Below are positions 36,107-45,421 of a stretch of 64,000 bases of DNA, piece by piece. The translations under genes and the position numbers were made by a program. Positions within the stretch are counted from its first letter, which is position 1, and each line of letters begins with the position of its first letter. The notes beneath the pieces were generated by a model. The model saw only the letters and a list, made by a program, of their open reading frames with translations, was not told where the DNA came from and made no database searches. The DNA comes from Clostridia bacterium (lineage in GTDB: Bacteria > Bacillota > Clostridia > Peptostreptococcales > Anaerovoracaceae), in contig CAAFTW010000055.1 in NCBI GenBank assembly GCA_900766045.1, positions 1-64,000 of the forward strand, written 5' to 3'.

Positions 36107-36565
36107 TCAGACTTCCGGTTTTTCAGCGGCTTTCACCGTTTCTGCAAGACCGCAGTACACCCGCACGGCCTCATCTGCCCGGGAAGCCAGAAGCTGCAGA
36201 CATTTCCCCGTCTGATCGCGCCATTTCCGCATTTCCGCATCAATCGGCACGACTCCCTGGGTGATGTCCGCGCAGATCACGATCTTCTCATCCAGACAGC
36301 CGCTTTTCAGCGCGGCCTGAAGTTCGTCTTCCGGATTCCGTTTTTCCCTGATCCCACGCAGAATCCAGGCTTCCAGATGATCCAGCGCAGGAAATTTTCC
36401 GGCCGCATCCGTTAACTCCGCCGCACCGCCATTTTCTCCGCCATCGCTTAAATCCCGGTATTTATCAGGGTTTTCGCAGTTATAGATCTGAGCATCGGTT
36501 ATCATGTATTTATTTATAACATATTCTTTTTTGCCTTGATACGCGCCGCCGAAAATAAGGACCAT
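36107..36565 (-). CDS. Degenerate CobU-like protein
   Basis: 152 residues. The N-terminus MVLIFGGAYQGKKEYV parallels the CobU P-loop (GGARSGKS) and the C-terminal half DEKIVICADITQGVVPIDAEMRKWRDQTGKCLQLLASRADEAVRV (read in pieces) matches the end of CobU-type kinase/guanylyltransferases, but the P-loop Ser/Thr after Lys is replaced (GKKE) and the middle of the protein, including the RHRARR-like guanylylation region, is short or absent. A complete cobU lies 1.4 kb upstream in the same operon, so this is a paralog with a perhaps different or regulatory role. Clean GGAGGG ribosome site. Confidence 0.72.
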   Translation of the reverse strand: MVLIFGGAYQGKKEYVINKYMITDAQIYNCENPDKYRDLSDGGENGGAAELTDAAGKFPALDHLEAWILRGIREKRNPEDELQAALKSGCLDEKIVICADITQGVVPIDAEMRKWRDQTGKCLQLLASRADEAVRVYCGLAETVKAAEKPEV

Positions 36566-36639
36566 TTTCCCTCCAAAATCTTGATTTTACAGCCTTTTCC
36601 AGTGTCTTTACATGAAATATTCAGGATTTATTTGTTCGC

Positions 36640-36661
36640 TTTAACACATTACAGTGTTAAA
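36640..36661. promoter_or_regulatory. Perfect inverted repeat between cobS and the CobU-like gene
   Basis: TTTAACAC (36640-36647) and GTGTTAAA (36654-36661) around ATTACA, operator-like, in a 146-bp gap inside the cob operon. It may mark an internal promoter. Confidence 0.4.
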
Positions 36662-36711
36662 TCGTAACATCAGTTATTTTTATTCTTGCGCATTGGATTT
36701 TGTCCGCTGAG

Positions 36712-37848
36712 CTACATATAGAGGAAGGCCAGCAGGATGATGCCCGCAAGTTCGCTGATGCAGATCGTGTATCCTGCGATGTCGCCGTTCATTCCGCCCA
36801 GTTGTCTGCGCGCGTGGCGGCAGGCAAGCCATCCGGCCGTCCACATGACTGCGAGCATCACTGCGGCAAAAATCAGTCCGCAAGGGACCAACCCGATTTT
36901 TATGGATAAATTGCCGAAGGCTTCCGCGATTCCCTGATACAAAAATTTATCCGCCATGTTCAGTCCGCCTGAGGATATGATCATCGAAGCGGAATGGGGA
37001 AGCAGCAGCTTCGTTCCGGCCCAGATCCTGCCGAATCCACGCAGAAGCGCCGCTTGTGACGCGGAAATATGCATCGCCGCGTAACCAGCGTAAGAGGGAC
37101 GCACGCCACGGCGGAGTTCCGCCGCCCGCAGATACTTGAACGCACCGAACAGAGCGGGTTTTCTTACCGCCAGCGCGCACACGAGTATACAGAATACAAT
37201 CGTCAGTACGATAACCAGAAAATAAATACCGATTCTGTACTTTCTCTTTCCCGGATCCGCATTTCCCTGAACATACTGACTGGATTTAATCGGTTCGTAG
37301 GCCAGAACCATCCGGCCGGCGCAGGCGCGGCTGAACACCGGGATCATGAGCAGGAAAAAGGGAAGGAGAGCCGCGGCATTCCGAATGTCCAGATCGTCGG
37401 TCAGCGCCCGCTGCAGGGCATAAAACAGGCTGGATGCGGCTCCGAACCAGAGCAGAAGCAGGAAGGTCAGGCAGATCACTGCAAAAGCGCCGACCCGCGA
37501 ATCCTTCAGAATCCGCTGCCGCTCCTCCAGAGACCTGCGCGACATCACCGCATCGCTGACGTCCATAAATCCGTCCAGATGCATGTATCCGCAGAACCGG
37601 AAAAGCAGAAATTCCGCTGCTGCCGCCAGAAGCAGGACGGGGATGCCGATCCAGCGGAGCAGGGTCAGGCAGGCAATCCATACCATTCCGATTACTGCGC
37701 CGATCACCGGCAGAAACATCAGCATCCTGTGATTCAGCCGGCTGTCCCAGTGCTTGTAAGGGCAGGGGATTACCGTAAAATTTCCCCAGGCCATAAACAG
37801 TGCCGTGAGGTTTTTTCTGTTATTCTGCTCATTTTTCTGTTCGTCCAT
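36712..37848 (-). CDS. cobS: Adenosylcobinamide-GDP ribazoletransferase (cobalamin synthase)
   Basis: 378-residue membrane protein joining adenosylcobinamide-GDP to alpha-ribazole, the last assembly step of the cobalamin lower loop. Family motifs are visible: HLDGFMDVSDAVMSRRS (metal-binding Asp region) and ILKDSRVGAFAV. It is longer than the usual about 250 residues: an extra hydrophilic/hydrophobic stretch at about 185-300 (GNADPGKRKYRIG onward, then RGVRPSYAGYAAMHI) is inserted between the later helices. Ribosome site AGGA. It lies after cobU; a GACAAAATCCA motif copy starts 7 bp after its stop. Confidence 0.88.
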   Translation of the reverse strand: MDEQKNEQNNRKNLTALFMAWGNFTVIPCPYKHWDSRLNHRMLMFLPVIGAVIGMVWIACLTLLRWIGIPVLLLAAAAEFLLFRFCGYMHLDGFMDVSDAVMSRRSLEERQRILKDSRVGAFAVICLTFLLLLWFGAASSLFYALQRALTDDLDIRNAAALLPFFLLMIPVFSRACAGRMVLAYEPIKSSQYVQGNADPGKRKYRIGIYFLVIVLTIVFCILVCALAVRKPALFGAFKYLRAAELRRGVRPSYAGYAAMHISASQAALLRGFGRIWAGTKLLLPHSASMIISSGGLNMADKFLYQGIAEAFGNLSIKIGLVPCGLIFAAVMLAVMWTAGWLACRHARRQLGGMNGDIAGYTICISELAGIILLAFLYM

Positions 37849-37957
37849 ATTATAAAGTCCTGTCCGTCTCTGTTATTCTCTGTTCTGTAACCCTATTATT
37901 TAATGTATGGCGGTATTTTGCTATACCACGCCTGCTGCCAGTCAGCACCGCATACAA

Positions 37958-38488
37958 TCAGCCTTTCCAGCGTTTTACGATTCCGGCCGAGACCTCTTCA
38001 ACCGCACCGCAGCATTCTGCCAGGGCGATTCCAATCTTTCCGAGAGTCCGCCGGTATTCTTCTGTCACCGGATCATACACTGCCGCATCGGAAAATACAT
38101 TGTCCGACACGAATATTGTGTTTTCCGTCCTCTCCGCGAACTCCAGAAGCTGCGCCAGCACCTCGTCTCCGGCCCTTTGATCGATCCTTCCATTACGAAA
38201 CATCACATTCGCCAGAAGCGCCGTCACGCTGTCCAGCAGGAACACGCCACCCGCATCTGCATTTTCCAGCACCTCCGCTACATGATACGACTCCTCCAGC
38301 GTCTGAAAGCCCCAGCCTTCGCGCGCCTTCCGGTGGCCTCTGATTCTCTCCAGATCCTCCTCATCCTGCGGATCCATCACCGCAAGATAATACATGGGAA
38401 GCTGCTTCTTCTCCGCTATTTTCCGCGCAGTTTCCTGTGCCCTCATCGATTTTCCGCTCTTTGCGCCGCCGCTGATGAAATAATGCAT
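37958..38488 (-). CDS. cobU: Adenosylcobinamide kinase / adenosylcobinamide-phosphate guanylyltransferase
   Basis: 176 residues. Walker A ISGGAKSGKSMRA (residues 5-17), the RIRGHRKAREGWGFQTLEE segment carrying the guanylylated His, and LLDSVTALLANVMF are all as in CobU. It phosphorylates adenosylcobinamide and transfers GMP to it, giving the CobS substrate. The C-terminus ends near KRWKG, shorter than in some relatives. GGAGG directly precedes the ATG. Between cobT and cobS in the operon. A degenerate paralog follows cobS. Confidence 0.92.
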   Translation of the reverse strand: MHYFISGGAKSGKSMRAQETARKIAEKKQLPMYYLAVMDPQDEEDLERIRGHRKAREGWGFQTLEESYHVAEVLENADAGGVFLLDSVTALLANVMFRNGRIDQRAGDEVLAQLLEFAERTENTIFVSDNVFSDAAVYDPVTEEYRRTLGKIGIALAECCGAVEEVSAGIVKRWKG

Positions 38489-38634
38489 GCCGCCTCCGGT
38501 CCCGGGACAAAATTCACCCGTTCAAGGAAGCGCGCCGGGCTGATGCGGCCGTACAGCATCAGATTACTCATCCAACCCTGTTCCGGATCTGCACGCCATC
38601 TGCCCGCTCCCCAGTTTCAAATTTTCCGGCAGAT

Positions 38635-39930
38635 TTACTCACGCCCTGCATTCGCCTGGCTTTCCGCTCCGCCTGTATAATCGTGCTTCGTCATCTTATC
38701 CAGATATTCACTGTCAATCTGGCCTTCCGCCAGCGTTCCCATCAGATCCATCGATGCGCAGGCAGCCTCCATGATCGTAAACATCAGAGGGCAGCCGCTG
38801 CCTTCACCGAGGCGCATCTGCAGGTCCAGGGAAGGGTGCAGGCCCATTGCCGAAACCGCTGCTACATATCCCGGCTCCGTAGAGCAGTGCGACGCAAACA
38901 GATATTCTGCTGTCTCCGGCACAATCTCGCAGGCCGCCAGCGCCGCCGCCGCGGAAATAAATCCGTCAACCACCGTCGGAACCCGGTGGGCGGCGGCAGA
39001 AAGGTATGCACCCGTCATAGCGGCAATTTCAAAACCTCCAAGCTGGCGCAGAAGCTCCAGGCCGGCATCGGCACGGAATTCCAGAATCCGCTGCTTATCC
39101 TCCGGCACCCCTGAAATCGGAGTTTTCACTGTTTTTCCTTTCACCTGCGAAAGGAAATCCTGCAGTCCGCATCCGGCTTCCGCCATGCAGCGCTCCACCG
39201 CGTCATGAACAACCTGAATCTTACGCTTCAGTCCCTCATCGTTCAAACCGCCGCCGCGGCCCACCAGCTTTTCCACCGGCATTCCGGTCAGGCAGCAGAG
39301 CAGGGCAGAGGAAGGCGTGGTGTTTCCGATTCCCATTTCACCAATTCCGATAAGCTGAATCCCCGCGGAAACTGCCGCGTCCGCCGCTTCCATTCCCGTA
39401 AGAACCGCCTGAAGAACCTGCTCTTCACTCATGGCCGGCTCCTTCAAAAGATCTTTTGTCCCGGCGGCAAGTCTGCGATTGACGATTTTCCCGGTGATTT
39501 TTCCTTCTTCCGTCAGCATCCGATCCGTGTAGAATTCCGGCGGGGCAGGGATGCGCATTCCCAGATCTGTCACCAGAAGATCGATATCAAAATACTTCGC
39601 CAGGGAGCCGATTCCGGTGATTCTCCTGGTGAAATTCACCGTCTGGCAGGTCGTTACCGTCTGCGGCGCCGACGCCACGCCTTCTGCGGTGACCCCGTGA
39701 TCCGCCGACATCAGCAGAACCACCTGCTTTTTCAGCGGATTCCCTTGCGGCCTTCCGGTGATTCCCGCAATCTGAACAGCGATATCTTCCAGCCTTCCCA
39801 GACTTCCCGGGACCTTGGCCAGCGACCGCTCACGCTCACGCGCGGCATCCATGGCCGCTTCATCCAGAGGCCGGATGCGGCCCAGATTATTCATCACTCT
39901 ATTATGTAGTTCTTCCAGCTCCTGACTCAT
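38635..39930 (-). CDS. cobT: Nicotinate-nucleotide--dimethylbenzimidazole phosphoribosyltransferase
   Basis: 431 residues. Makes alpha-ribazole phosphate (or an analog with another base) from nicotinate mononucleotide for the corrinoid lower ligand. Motifs: KVPGSLGRLEDIA, LMSADHGVTAEGVA, GEMGIGNTTPSSA and the catalytic Glu in LGEGSGCPLMFTIMEAA. About 80 residues longer than the common form, from a small insertion in the first half (FDIDLLVTDLGMRIPAPPEF to KDLLKEP) and a hydrophilic tail. First gene of the cob operon; AAGGA upstream of the start. Confidence 0.93.
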   Translation of the reverse strand: MSQELEELHNRVMNNLGRIRPLDEAAMDAARERERSLAKVPGSLGRLEDIAVQIAGITGRPQGNPLKKQVVLLMSADHGVTAEGVASAPQTVTTCQTVNFTRRITGIGSLAKYFDIDLLVTDLGMRIPAPPEFYTDRMLTEEGKITGKIVNRRLAAGTKDLLKEPAMSEEQVLQAVLTGMEAADAAVSAGIQLIGIGEMGIGNTTPSSALLCCLTGMPVEKLVGRGGGLNDEGLKRKIQVVHDAVERCMAEAGCGLQDFLSQVKGKTVKTPISGVPEDKQRILEFRADAGLELLRQLGGFEIAAMTGAYLSAAAHRVPTVVDGFISAAAALAACEIVPETAEYLFASHCSTEPGYVAAVSAMGLHPSLDLQMRLGEGSGCPLMFTIMEAACASMDLMGTLAEGQIDSEYLDKMTKHDYTGGAESQANAGRE

Positions 39931-40401
39931 TTTTCCTTACTCCCGACCAGTATTGATGTATTTATCACTCATCTGCTGTCATTTATGATCAATCATACCT
40001 GCTATTTATATGCAGCATGCAGTACTCTGGCGCAGACATGCGGCCAGGCAGACTTTATTCTTCCGCACTGGGCCTTCTCTGTATGCAGTATCCCGAAGGC
40101 TGATGTTTTCCGCGAACTTCGAACGACCCAGACCGCAGAAAAAATTCCCGCGCAAAGCTCTATTTATTTTATCAGAATATCGGAAGAATACCAGTCATCA
40201 GGATTGCAGGAAGTTTTGTTATCTGATACAATATTTTTCACTATGATTTATGCGGCCGCGGCAATAAAAAACGTGACTCCTTGCGCATTGTATTTTGTCG
40301 AGGGGAAGGGAGATTCACGGTAAAATTATGCACCGATAATTTCCATTCAGGCCGCATCACGCAATACGCTTTCTCAACAAAAAACACAGGTGGCAGGGTT
40401 C
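39931..40401. other. Divergent gap cobT / EamA
   Basis: No gene. I looked for a cobalamin riboswitch on the minus strand (B12 box and GGGAA core) and did not find a convincing one, although GCGCGGGAA (near 40148) is present. A minus-orientation GACAAAATACA motif copy lies at 40289-40299. Confidence 0.45.
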
Positions 40402-41337
40402 ATGAAAATCAGCAAACGCACAAAAAGCAATCTCATTCTATTTCTGACGGCATTTATCTGGGGCTCGGCGTTCGTGGCGCAGAAGGTCGGCGGGGCGCTG
40501 GGGCCGTTTACCTACAATGGCGTCCGCACGCTGCTGGGCGGCCTGGTTCTGATTCCGGCGGTGATTCTGTCTGACCGTGCAGATTCCGGCTGGCAGAATG
40601 CCTCGAAAGAGGAACGGAAGCTGCAGTGGAAAGTGGTGCTGACCGGCGGAATTCTCTGCGGTCTCATGCATTTCATCGCTTCCACGCTGCAGCAGACAGG
40701 AATCGAATACACCACCGCCAGCAAAGCTGGATTTATCACGTCTCTGTACGCGATTCTGGTGCCGCTGATTTCCGTGTTCATCGGCAAACACATCCGTCCG
40801 CTGGTCTGGGTCAGCTGCGCGGTCAGCGTGACCGGTCTGTACCTGATTTCCATGAAGGGCGGGCATTTCACCCTCCAGTTCGGCGACCTGCTGGTGCTGC
40901 TCTGCGCACTGTTCTTTGCCTTTCAGATCATGGTGATCGACCATTATTCGCCAAAATGCAACGGGGTCAAGATGTCATGCATCCAGTTTCTGCTCTCCGG
41001 CACACTGGGCGTCATCTGCATGTTTATCTTTGAAACACCGCATATCGCCGCCATTCTGCACTACTGGTTCCCGATCGTCTACGGTGGCGTACTTTCAACG
41101 GGCCTGGCCTACACCCTGCAGATCATCGGCCAGAAAAATACACCGGCCACGGAAGCCTCGCTGATCCTCTGCCTGGAAGCCGTCTTCAGCGCCCTGACCA
41201 GCACACTGCTGCTGCACGAACTGCTGTCTCCGCGCGAATACCTGGGCTGCGCGCTGATCTTCGGCGCCGTGATTCTGTCCCAGCTGCCGGAAGGGATAGT
41301 GAAACTGCCGCTTGGAGCAAAAGCCGGGAGAAAGTAA
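40402..41337 (+). CDS. EamA/DMT-family transporter, tandem copy 1
   Basis: 311 residues, ten hydrophobic segments in two EamA repeats. N-terminal FLTAFIWGSAFVAQKVGGALG and the second-repeat SLILCLEAVFSALTSTLLLHE are typical of drug/metabolite transporters of the RhaT/YdcZ-like EamA group. The start at 40402 fits AGGTGG; a GTG at 40390 would cover it. The next gene is a close paralog with the same motifs, so a tandem duplication is likely. Substrate unknown; amino acids or purine-like metabolites are typical for the family. Confidence 0.87.
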   Translation: MKISKRTKSNLILFLTAFIWGSAFVAQKVGGALGPFTYNGVRTLLGGLVLIPAVILSDRADSGWQNASKEERKLQWKVVLTGGILCGLMHFIASTLQQTGIEYTTASKAGFITSLYAILVPLISVFIGKHIRPLVWVSCAVSVTGLYLISMKGGHFTLQFGDLLVLLCALFFAFQIMVIDHYSPKCNGVKMSCIQFLLSGTLGVICMFIFETPHIAAILHYWFPIVYGGVLSTGLAYTLQIIGQKNTPATEASLILCLEAVFSALTSTLLLHELLSPREYLGCALIFGAVILSQLPEGIVKLPLGAKAGRK

Positions 41338-41650
41338 TCTCAGCGCAAAACAGTCAGACACGAGTTGATAACTTGAGTAATTAATTGCCCATAAAAACAC
41401 AACTGCAGAGCAGGGAACCGTGTATACTGCGTCCACTTATCACTTTGTTAAACAGTGTTTTTATTTGATCTAAAATCATGATTATTATCACGCTTTTTCT
41501 CACGTTGCTTCGACATCTTTCCCGGAAAATGCTAAACTTTATTCTTCATGTTCGTCCTTCACACTTTCCCGGTCTACACGCCTCTTTCCACTTCTATAAC
41601 TTTCCCGATTCATCACGTTAAAGCAGATAGGTAATTTATTCCATCTGTAT

Positions 41651-41696
41651 GCAATTTACTGCTTTAAAATTTTAGCATTTTAAAGCAGTAAATTGC
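41651..41696. repeat. Perfect 20-bp inverted repeat
   Basis: GCAATTTACTGCTTTAAAAT (41651-41670) and its exact reverse complement at 41677-41696 with a 6-base loop, in the 753-bp AT-rich gap 41338-42090 where no gene is supported. There is no adjacent U-tract. Near 41872-41910 is a sequence resembling the start of the 182-bp repeat at 3009. Confidence 0.75.
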
Positions 41697-42090
41697 TTCA
41701 AATCCCAAATAATCATTCTGTTTTCCATTGAAATTACAACATATACCACTTCCAAACATCAAATTTATATCAATTGTCAAAAATAATCGTAAATTATCTT
41801 CAAACTTTCTTGTAAATGGTGTATAGTGTACTGCGGTACAAACCTGCGGACTCATTGGTAAGTCTTTTGCGGCAGACAATCTGTGTATTCAGTATACCCG
41901 CATTCACTTCCTTATCGATGCCCTCATAACCATTTTGTGCACAGACACTGCGTGCGTAGATATTATTCTCATAGTCCTGCTATGTACACCGCTATTGTTC
42001 ACATAATTGGATCATTACATACCGGTTATGTCCGCCAGGTCTGCTTTACCATGTTTACGATTTTCTTGTTATGTACAGAAGGAGGATGGA

Positions 42091-43068
42091 ATGACCAAAC
42101 GGACACAAAGTACGATTCTGCTTTTTATTACGGCATTTATCTGGGGCTCTGCCTTTGTCGCGCAGAAGATGGGCGGCGCGATCGGCGCATTTACCTATAA
42201 CGGAATCCGTACTCTGCTCGGAGGCCTGATTCTGATTCCACTGATCATTTTCGCAGGCCGCGCGGATATCGGCGAGGCGCAGAAGAGCAGGGAGGACCGG
42301 CGCGCGGAATGGAAGATTCTTCTGATCGGCGGATTTCTCTGCGGACTGACACATTTTCTCGCATCCAGCCTGCAGCAGTTTGGTGTTGCTTATACGTCAG
42401 CATCTAAATCCGGTTTCATCACTTCCTTATATGCTGTACTCATCCCGATCTTCTCTGTTCTGATCGGAAAGAAAATCCGCCCGATCATCTGGATCAGCGC
42501 AGTGCTGAGCGTAGCAGGCCTGTACCTGATTTCCCTGAAAGGCGGCCGGATGACTTTCCAGAAGGGAGATATTCTGACACTCCTCTGCGCGGTATTCTTT
42601 GCCCTCCAGCTTATGCTGATCGGCCATTATGCGCCAAAATGCAATGGAATCAAGCTGTCTTCCATTCAGTTCATTATATCAGGGCTTATGGGAATTCTCT
42701 GCATGTTTATCTTCGAAAATCCGCAGATTTCCACGATTCTGCATGCCTGGAAGGCCATCGCCTACGGCGGAATCATGTCCACCGGTGTCGGCTACACACT
42801 GGAAATCCTTGGTCAGAAACACGTACCGGCAGCAGAGGCTTCGCTGATTCTCTGTCTGGAATCTGTATTTTCCGCGATTACTGGCATCCTGCTCCTTCAT
42901 GAAATGCTTTCACCGCTGGAGTTCACCGGCTGTGCTCTGATTTTCGGAGCCGTTGTTCTGTCACAGCTCCCGGGAAAGAAACCGGCAGACACTGCTGTTT
43001 CCGACAAAGACAGAAAGACAGAAGAAACCGCCTCTTCACAAGATGAAAATGAACGCCGCGCAGCCTGA
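42091..43068 (+). CDS. EamA/DMT-family transporter, tandem copy 2
   Basis: 325 residues with the same ten-segment layout and many identical motifs as the preceding EamA gene (ITAFIWGSAFVAQKMGGAIG, NGIRTLLGGLILIP, SSKSGFITSLYA-like region, ASLILCLESVFSAITG). It has a longer charged C-terminal tail (SDKDRKTEETASSQDENERRAA). Start at 42091 follows AGAAGGAGG; longer in-frame extension upstream lacks a site. A terminator follows. Confidence 0.88.
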   Translation: MTKRTQSTILLFITAFIWGSAFVAQKMGGAIGAFTYNGIRTLLGGLILIPLIIFAGRADIGEAQKSREDRRAEWKILLIGGFLCGLTHFLASSLQQFGVAYTSASKSGFITSLYAVLIPIFSVLIGKKIRPIIWISAVLSVAGLYLISLKGGRMTFQKGDILTLLCAVFFALQLMLIGHYAPKCNGIKLSSIQFIISGLMGILCMFIFENPQISTILHAWKAIAYGGIMSTGVGYTLEILGQKHVPAAEASLILCLESVFSAITGILLLHEMLSPLEFTGCALIFGAVVLSQLPGKKPADTAVSDKDRKTEETASSQDENERRAA

Positions 43069-43093
43069 TTTTTTCAGGCCCGCGGGCTTTTTT
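43063..43093 (+). terminator. Terminator of the second EamA gene
   Basis: CCTGATTTTTTCAGG followed by GCCCGCGGGC (43078-43087) and TTTTTT, overlapping the stop. Confidence 0.75.
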
Positions 43094-43218
43094 ATGTGCT
43101 TTTGCAGCATACAATATACACAGGCCAAATCCCGGCTGTGCTATAAACCCTTCCACCGCCGCTATACCCGCTTTTCCATCTTTTCCACGAATTTACTCCC
43201 AATACTTCTTATGAATTG

Positions 43219-43373
43219 TGTATAATAGATTTATTCGTTATCATGCGTGTGTTTCTGTACATCCATGCCAGCCCGGCACGGACTGTTCTATGTGAATGCG
43301 ACACGTCAGAGCATACGCGGCTCATTATATTTTAATCCGCTATTTTTATACAATAACAAAAGGAGCAATGTTC
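43219..43373 (+). promoter_or_regulatory. Extended -10 promoter and leader of the purine permease
   Basis: TGTGTATAAT with TATAAT at 43221-43226 and no good -35 defines an extended -10 promoter. The roughly 140-nt leader shows no purine-riboswitch core. AGGAG at 43361-43365 sets the start at 43374. The rest of 43094-43218 is featureless. Confidence 0.45.
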
Positions 43374-44744
43374 ATGGAAAAGCTTTTCAAGCTGCAGGAA
43401 CACGGCACGAACGTGAAGACAGAGATCGCGTCGGGAGTTACCACTTTCCTGGCGATGGTCTACATTCTCGCCGTAAACCCAAGCATTCTGTCTGCAGCCG
43501 GAATGAATCCGACCTATATCTTCACAGCGACCTGTGTATCCGCAGGAATCGCAACACTCTGCATGGCGTTCTTCGCCAACTACCCGGTTGCCCTGGCTTC
43601 CGGAATGGGACTGAACGCCTACTTCGCCTACACCGTAGTCCCGGAAATCGTCAAGAGCGGCGTCACCAACGCCTGGGAGGTCGCACTGACAGCGGTATTT
43701 ATTGAAGGTGTCATTTTCATTCTTCTCTCCCTGACGAACTTCAGAGAGAAACTGGTCAACGATATCCCTTCCAACCTGAAGCACGCGATCACCGCCGGAA
43801 TCGGTCTCTTCATCGCCATCATCGGCCTGAAAAACGCCGGCGTAGTCACAGGCGACAAGTCCACACTGATTAAATTCGGCTCCCTGGGAACCCCGCAGGT
43901 TGCACTTGCACTTCTGGGAATTCTGATCGTTGCTGTTCTTTACCATTACAACGTCAAGGGCTACATCCTCCTGGGAATCCTGATCACCTGGGTTCTGGGC
44001 ATGATCGCGCAGGCCACAGGCTGGTATGTAGTCAACCCGAAACTGGAAATGTATTCCCTGTATCCGTCATTCAGCCTCAGCAGCCTGATCCCGAAGGACG
44101 GAAACATCTGGAAATTTGACTTTGCCTGGGCCGGACACAACCTGCTCCAGTTTGCGATCATCACTTTCTCCTTCCTCTTCGTCGACATTTTCGACACGGT
44201 CGGAACACTGATCGGAGTCGCAAACAATGCGGGACTTCTGGATGAGGACGGAAACCTTCCGAACGCCAAGGGCGCTCTGCTCGCAGACGCGGTCGGAACC
44301 GTATTCGGCGCCATCATGGGAACATCCACAGTAACCTCCTTCGTTGAGTCTACTGCAGGTGTAGCCAACGGCGGACGTACCGGACTGACTTCCGTCACCA
44401 CAGCGATTCTGTTCTTCATCTCATTGTTCTTCAGCCCTATTTTCCTTGCGATTCCATCCTTTGCCACAACTCCGGCACTGGTATGGGTCGGCCTGCTGAT
44501 GCTGCAGAACATTAAAGACGTCGACTTCAGCCACGACATCGCGGACACCGTCGGCGCATTCCTCGCCATCATCATGATGCCGTTCACATCTTCCATCGCA
44601 ACCGGAATTATGTGGGGCATGATTTCCTGGGTAGTCCTGAAGGTTATCACAGGAAAGGCGAAGGACGTAAAGCCGGTTATGTGGATCTCCTTCGTGCTTT
44701 TCGCGCTGTACGCCGTGAAGCTCGCTGTAGCTCCAGCCGCTTAA
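43374..44744 (+). CDS. NCS2-family purine permease (AzgA/PbuG type)
   Basis: 456 residues, about twelve to fourteen transmembrane segments. N-terminal EIASGVTTFLAMVYILAVNPSIL, AGMNPTYIFTATCVSAG and the GTSTVTSFVESTAGVANGGRTGL motif place it in the AzgA-like branch, which takes up adenine, guanine and hypoxanthine with protons. The second start codon (43374) is preferred over 43368 by spacing to AGGAG. Followed by a purine-type phosphoribosyltransferase, making a plausible base-salvage unit. Confidence 0.92.
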   Translation: MEKLFKLQEHGTNVKTEIASGVTTFLAMVYILAVNPSILSAAGMNPTYIFTATCVSAGIATLCMAFFANYPVALASGMGLNAYFAYTVVPEIVKSGVTNAWEVALTAVFIEGVIFILLSLTNFREKLVNDIPSNLKHAITAGIGLFIAIIGLKNAGVVTGDKSTLIKFGSLGTPQVALALLGILIVAVLYHYNVKGYILLGILITWVLGMIAQATGWYVVNPKLEMYSLYPSFSLSSLIPKDGNIWKFDFAWAGHNLLQFAIITFSFLFVDIFDTVGTLIGVANNAGLLDEDGNLPNAKGALLADAVGTVFGAIMGTSTVTSFVESTAGVANGGRTGLTSVTTAILFFISLFFSPIFLAIPSFATTPALVWVGLLMLQNIKDVDFSHDIADTVGAFLAIIMMPFTSSIATGIMWGMISWVVLKVITGKAKDVKPVMWISFVLFALYAVKLAVAPAA

Positions 44745-44771
44745 TTACACATACACATATCGTACAGAAAA

Positions 44772-44800
44772 CATCGGATTTCAGGGATTTTCCCTGGAAT
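44772..44800. repeat. Hairpin between permease and phosphoribosyltransferase
   Basis: CGGATTTCAGGGA pairs with TCCCTGGAATCCG around a TTT loop. No U run follows, so it is more likely an mRNA processing or stability element than a terminator. Confidence 0.45.
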
Positions 44801-44852
44801 CCGCTTCTGTCTTTAAGGACAAAATTCAAACTGACAAGGAGGCATCTTTCAC

Positions 44853-45407
44853 ATGTATTACGAAATGACTATTGCAGGACATAAACGGCAGCTCCCGATC
44901 TGCCCGATCAATGAAAATCTGTCCATTGCCGGATTCGTCATGTTCGGCGATTCAGAAATCACAGTTGACGCCGCAAAGCTCCTTCTGAAGAAGGCGCCGG
45001 AATTCGACGTCATCGTCACCGCAGAATCCAAGGGAATTCCACTGGCACACGAAATGTCCCGCCAGAGCAATTTTGCCGACTACGTCGTCATGCGCAAGGC
45101 GCCGAAGCTCTACATGACCAATGTCATGTCCACGGACGTAAACTCCATCACCACCGACCACATCCAGACCCTCTGCATCGGCGAGCATGAGGTCAATCTG
45201 ATCAGGGGCCGCCGTGTCCTGATCGCAGACGACGTCATCAGCACCGGTGAGTCCCTGCGCTCTATGGAGGCGCTGGTCAACCAGGCAGGCGGAAACATCG
45301 TCGGCAGAATGGCCGTCCTCGCAGAAGGAGACTCTGCAGACCGCACAGACATCACCTTCCTGGAGAAACTCCCGCTCTTCCATCCAGACGGCACACCGAT
45401 TGAGTAG
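44853..45407 (+). CDS. Purine-type phosphoribosyltransferase
   Basis: 184 residues of the type I PRTase fold. The PRPP-binding motif is VLIADDVISTGESL (about residues 126-139), with FDVIVTAESKGIPLAHEMS before it; overall like APRT/xanthine PRT proteins. It would convert a purine base plus PRPP to the nucleotide. Exact base specificity is not evident. Strong AAGGAGG site. Located 15 bp before the phosphohexomutase gene and after a purine permease, suggesting uptake and trapping of bases in one step. Confidence 0.87.
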   Translation: MYYEMTIAGHKRQLPICPINENLSIAGFVMFGDSEITVDAAKLLLKKAPEFDVIVTAESKGIPLAHEMSRQSNFADYVVMRKAPKLYMTNVMSTDVNSITTDHIQTLCIGEHEVNLIRGRRVLIADDVISTGESLRSMEALVNQAGGNIVGRMAVLAEGDSADRTDITFLEKLPLFHPDGTPIE

Positions 45408-45421
45408 AAAGGGGATTCAAT

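Noticed and set aside
39931..40401. Cobalamin riboswitch before cobT
   Set aside because: I searched the minus strand for the B12 box and core; only isolated fragments match, not the ordered set of conserved elements.
43227..43373. Purine riboswitch before the NCS2 permease
   Set aside because: The conserved junction sequences of the purine aptamer are not present in the leader.
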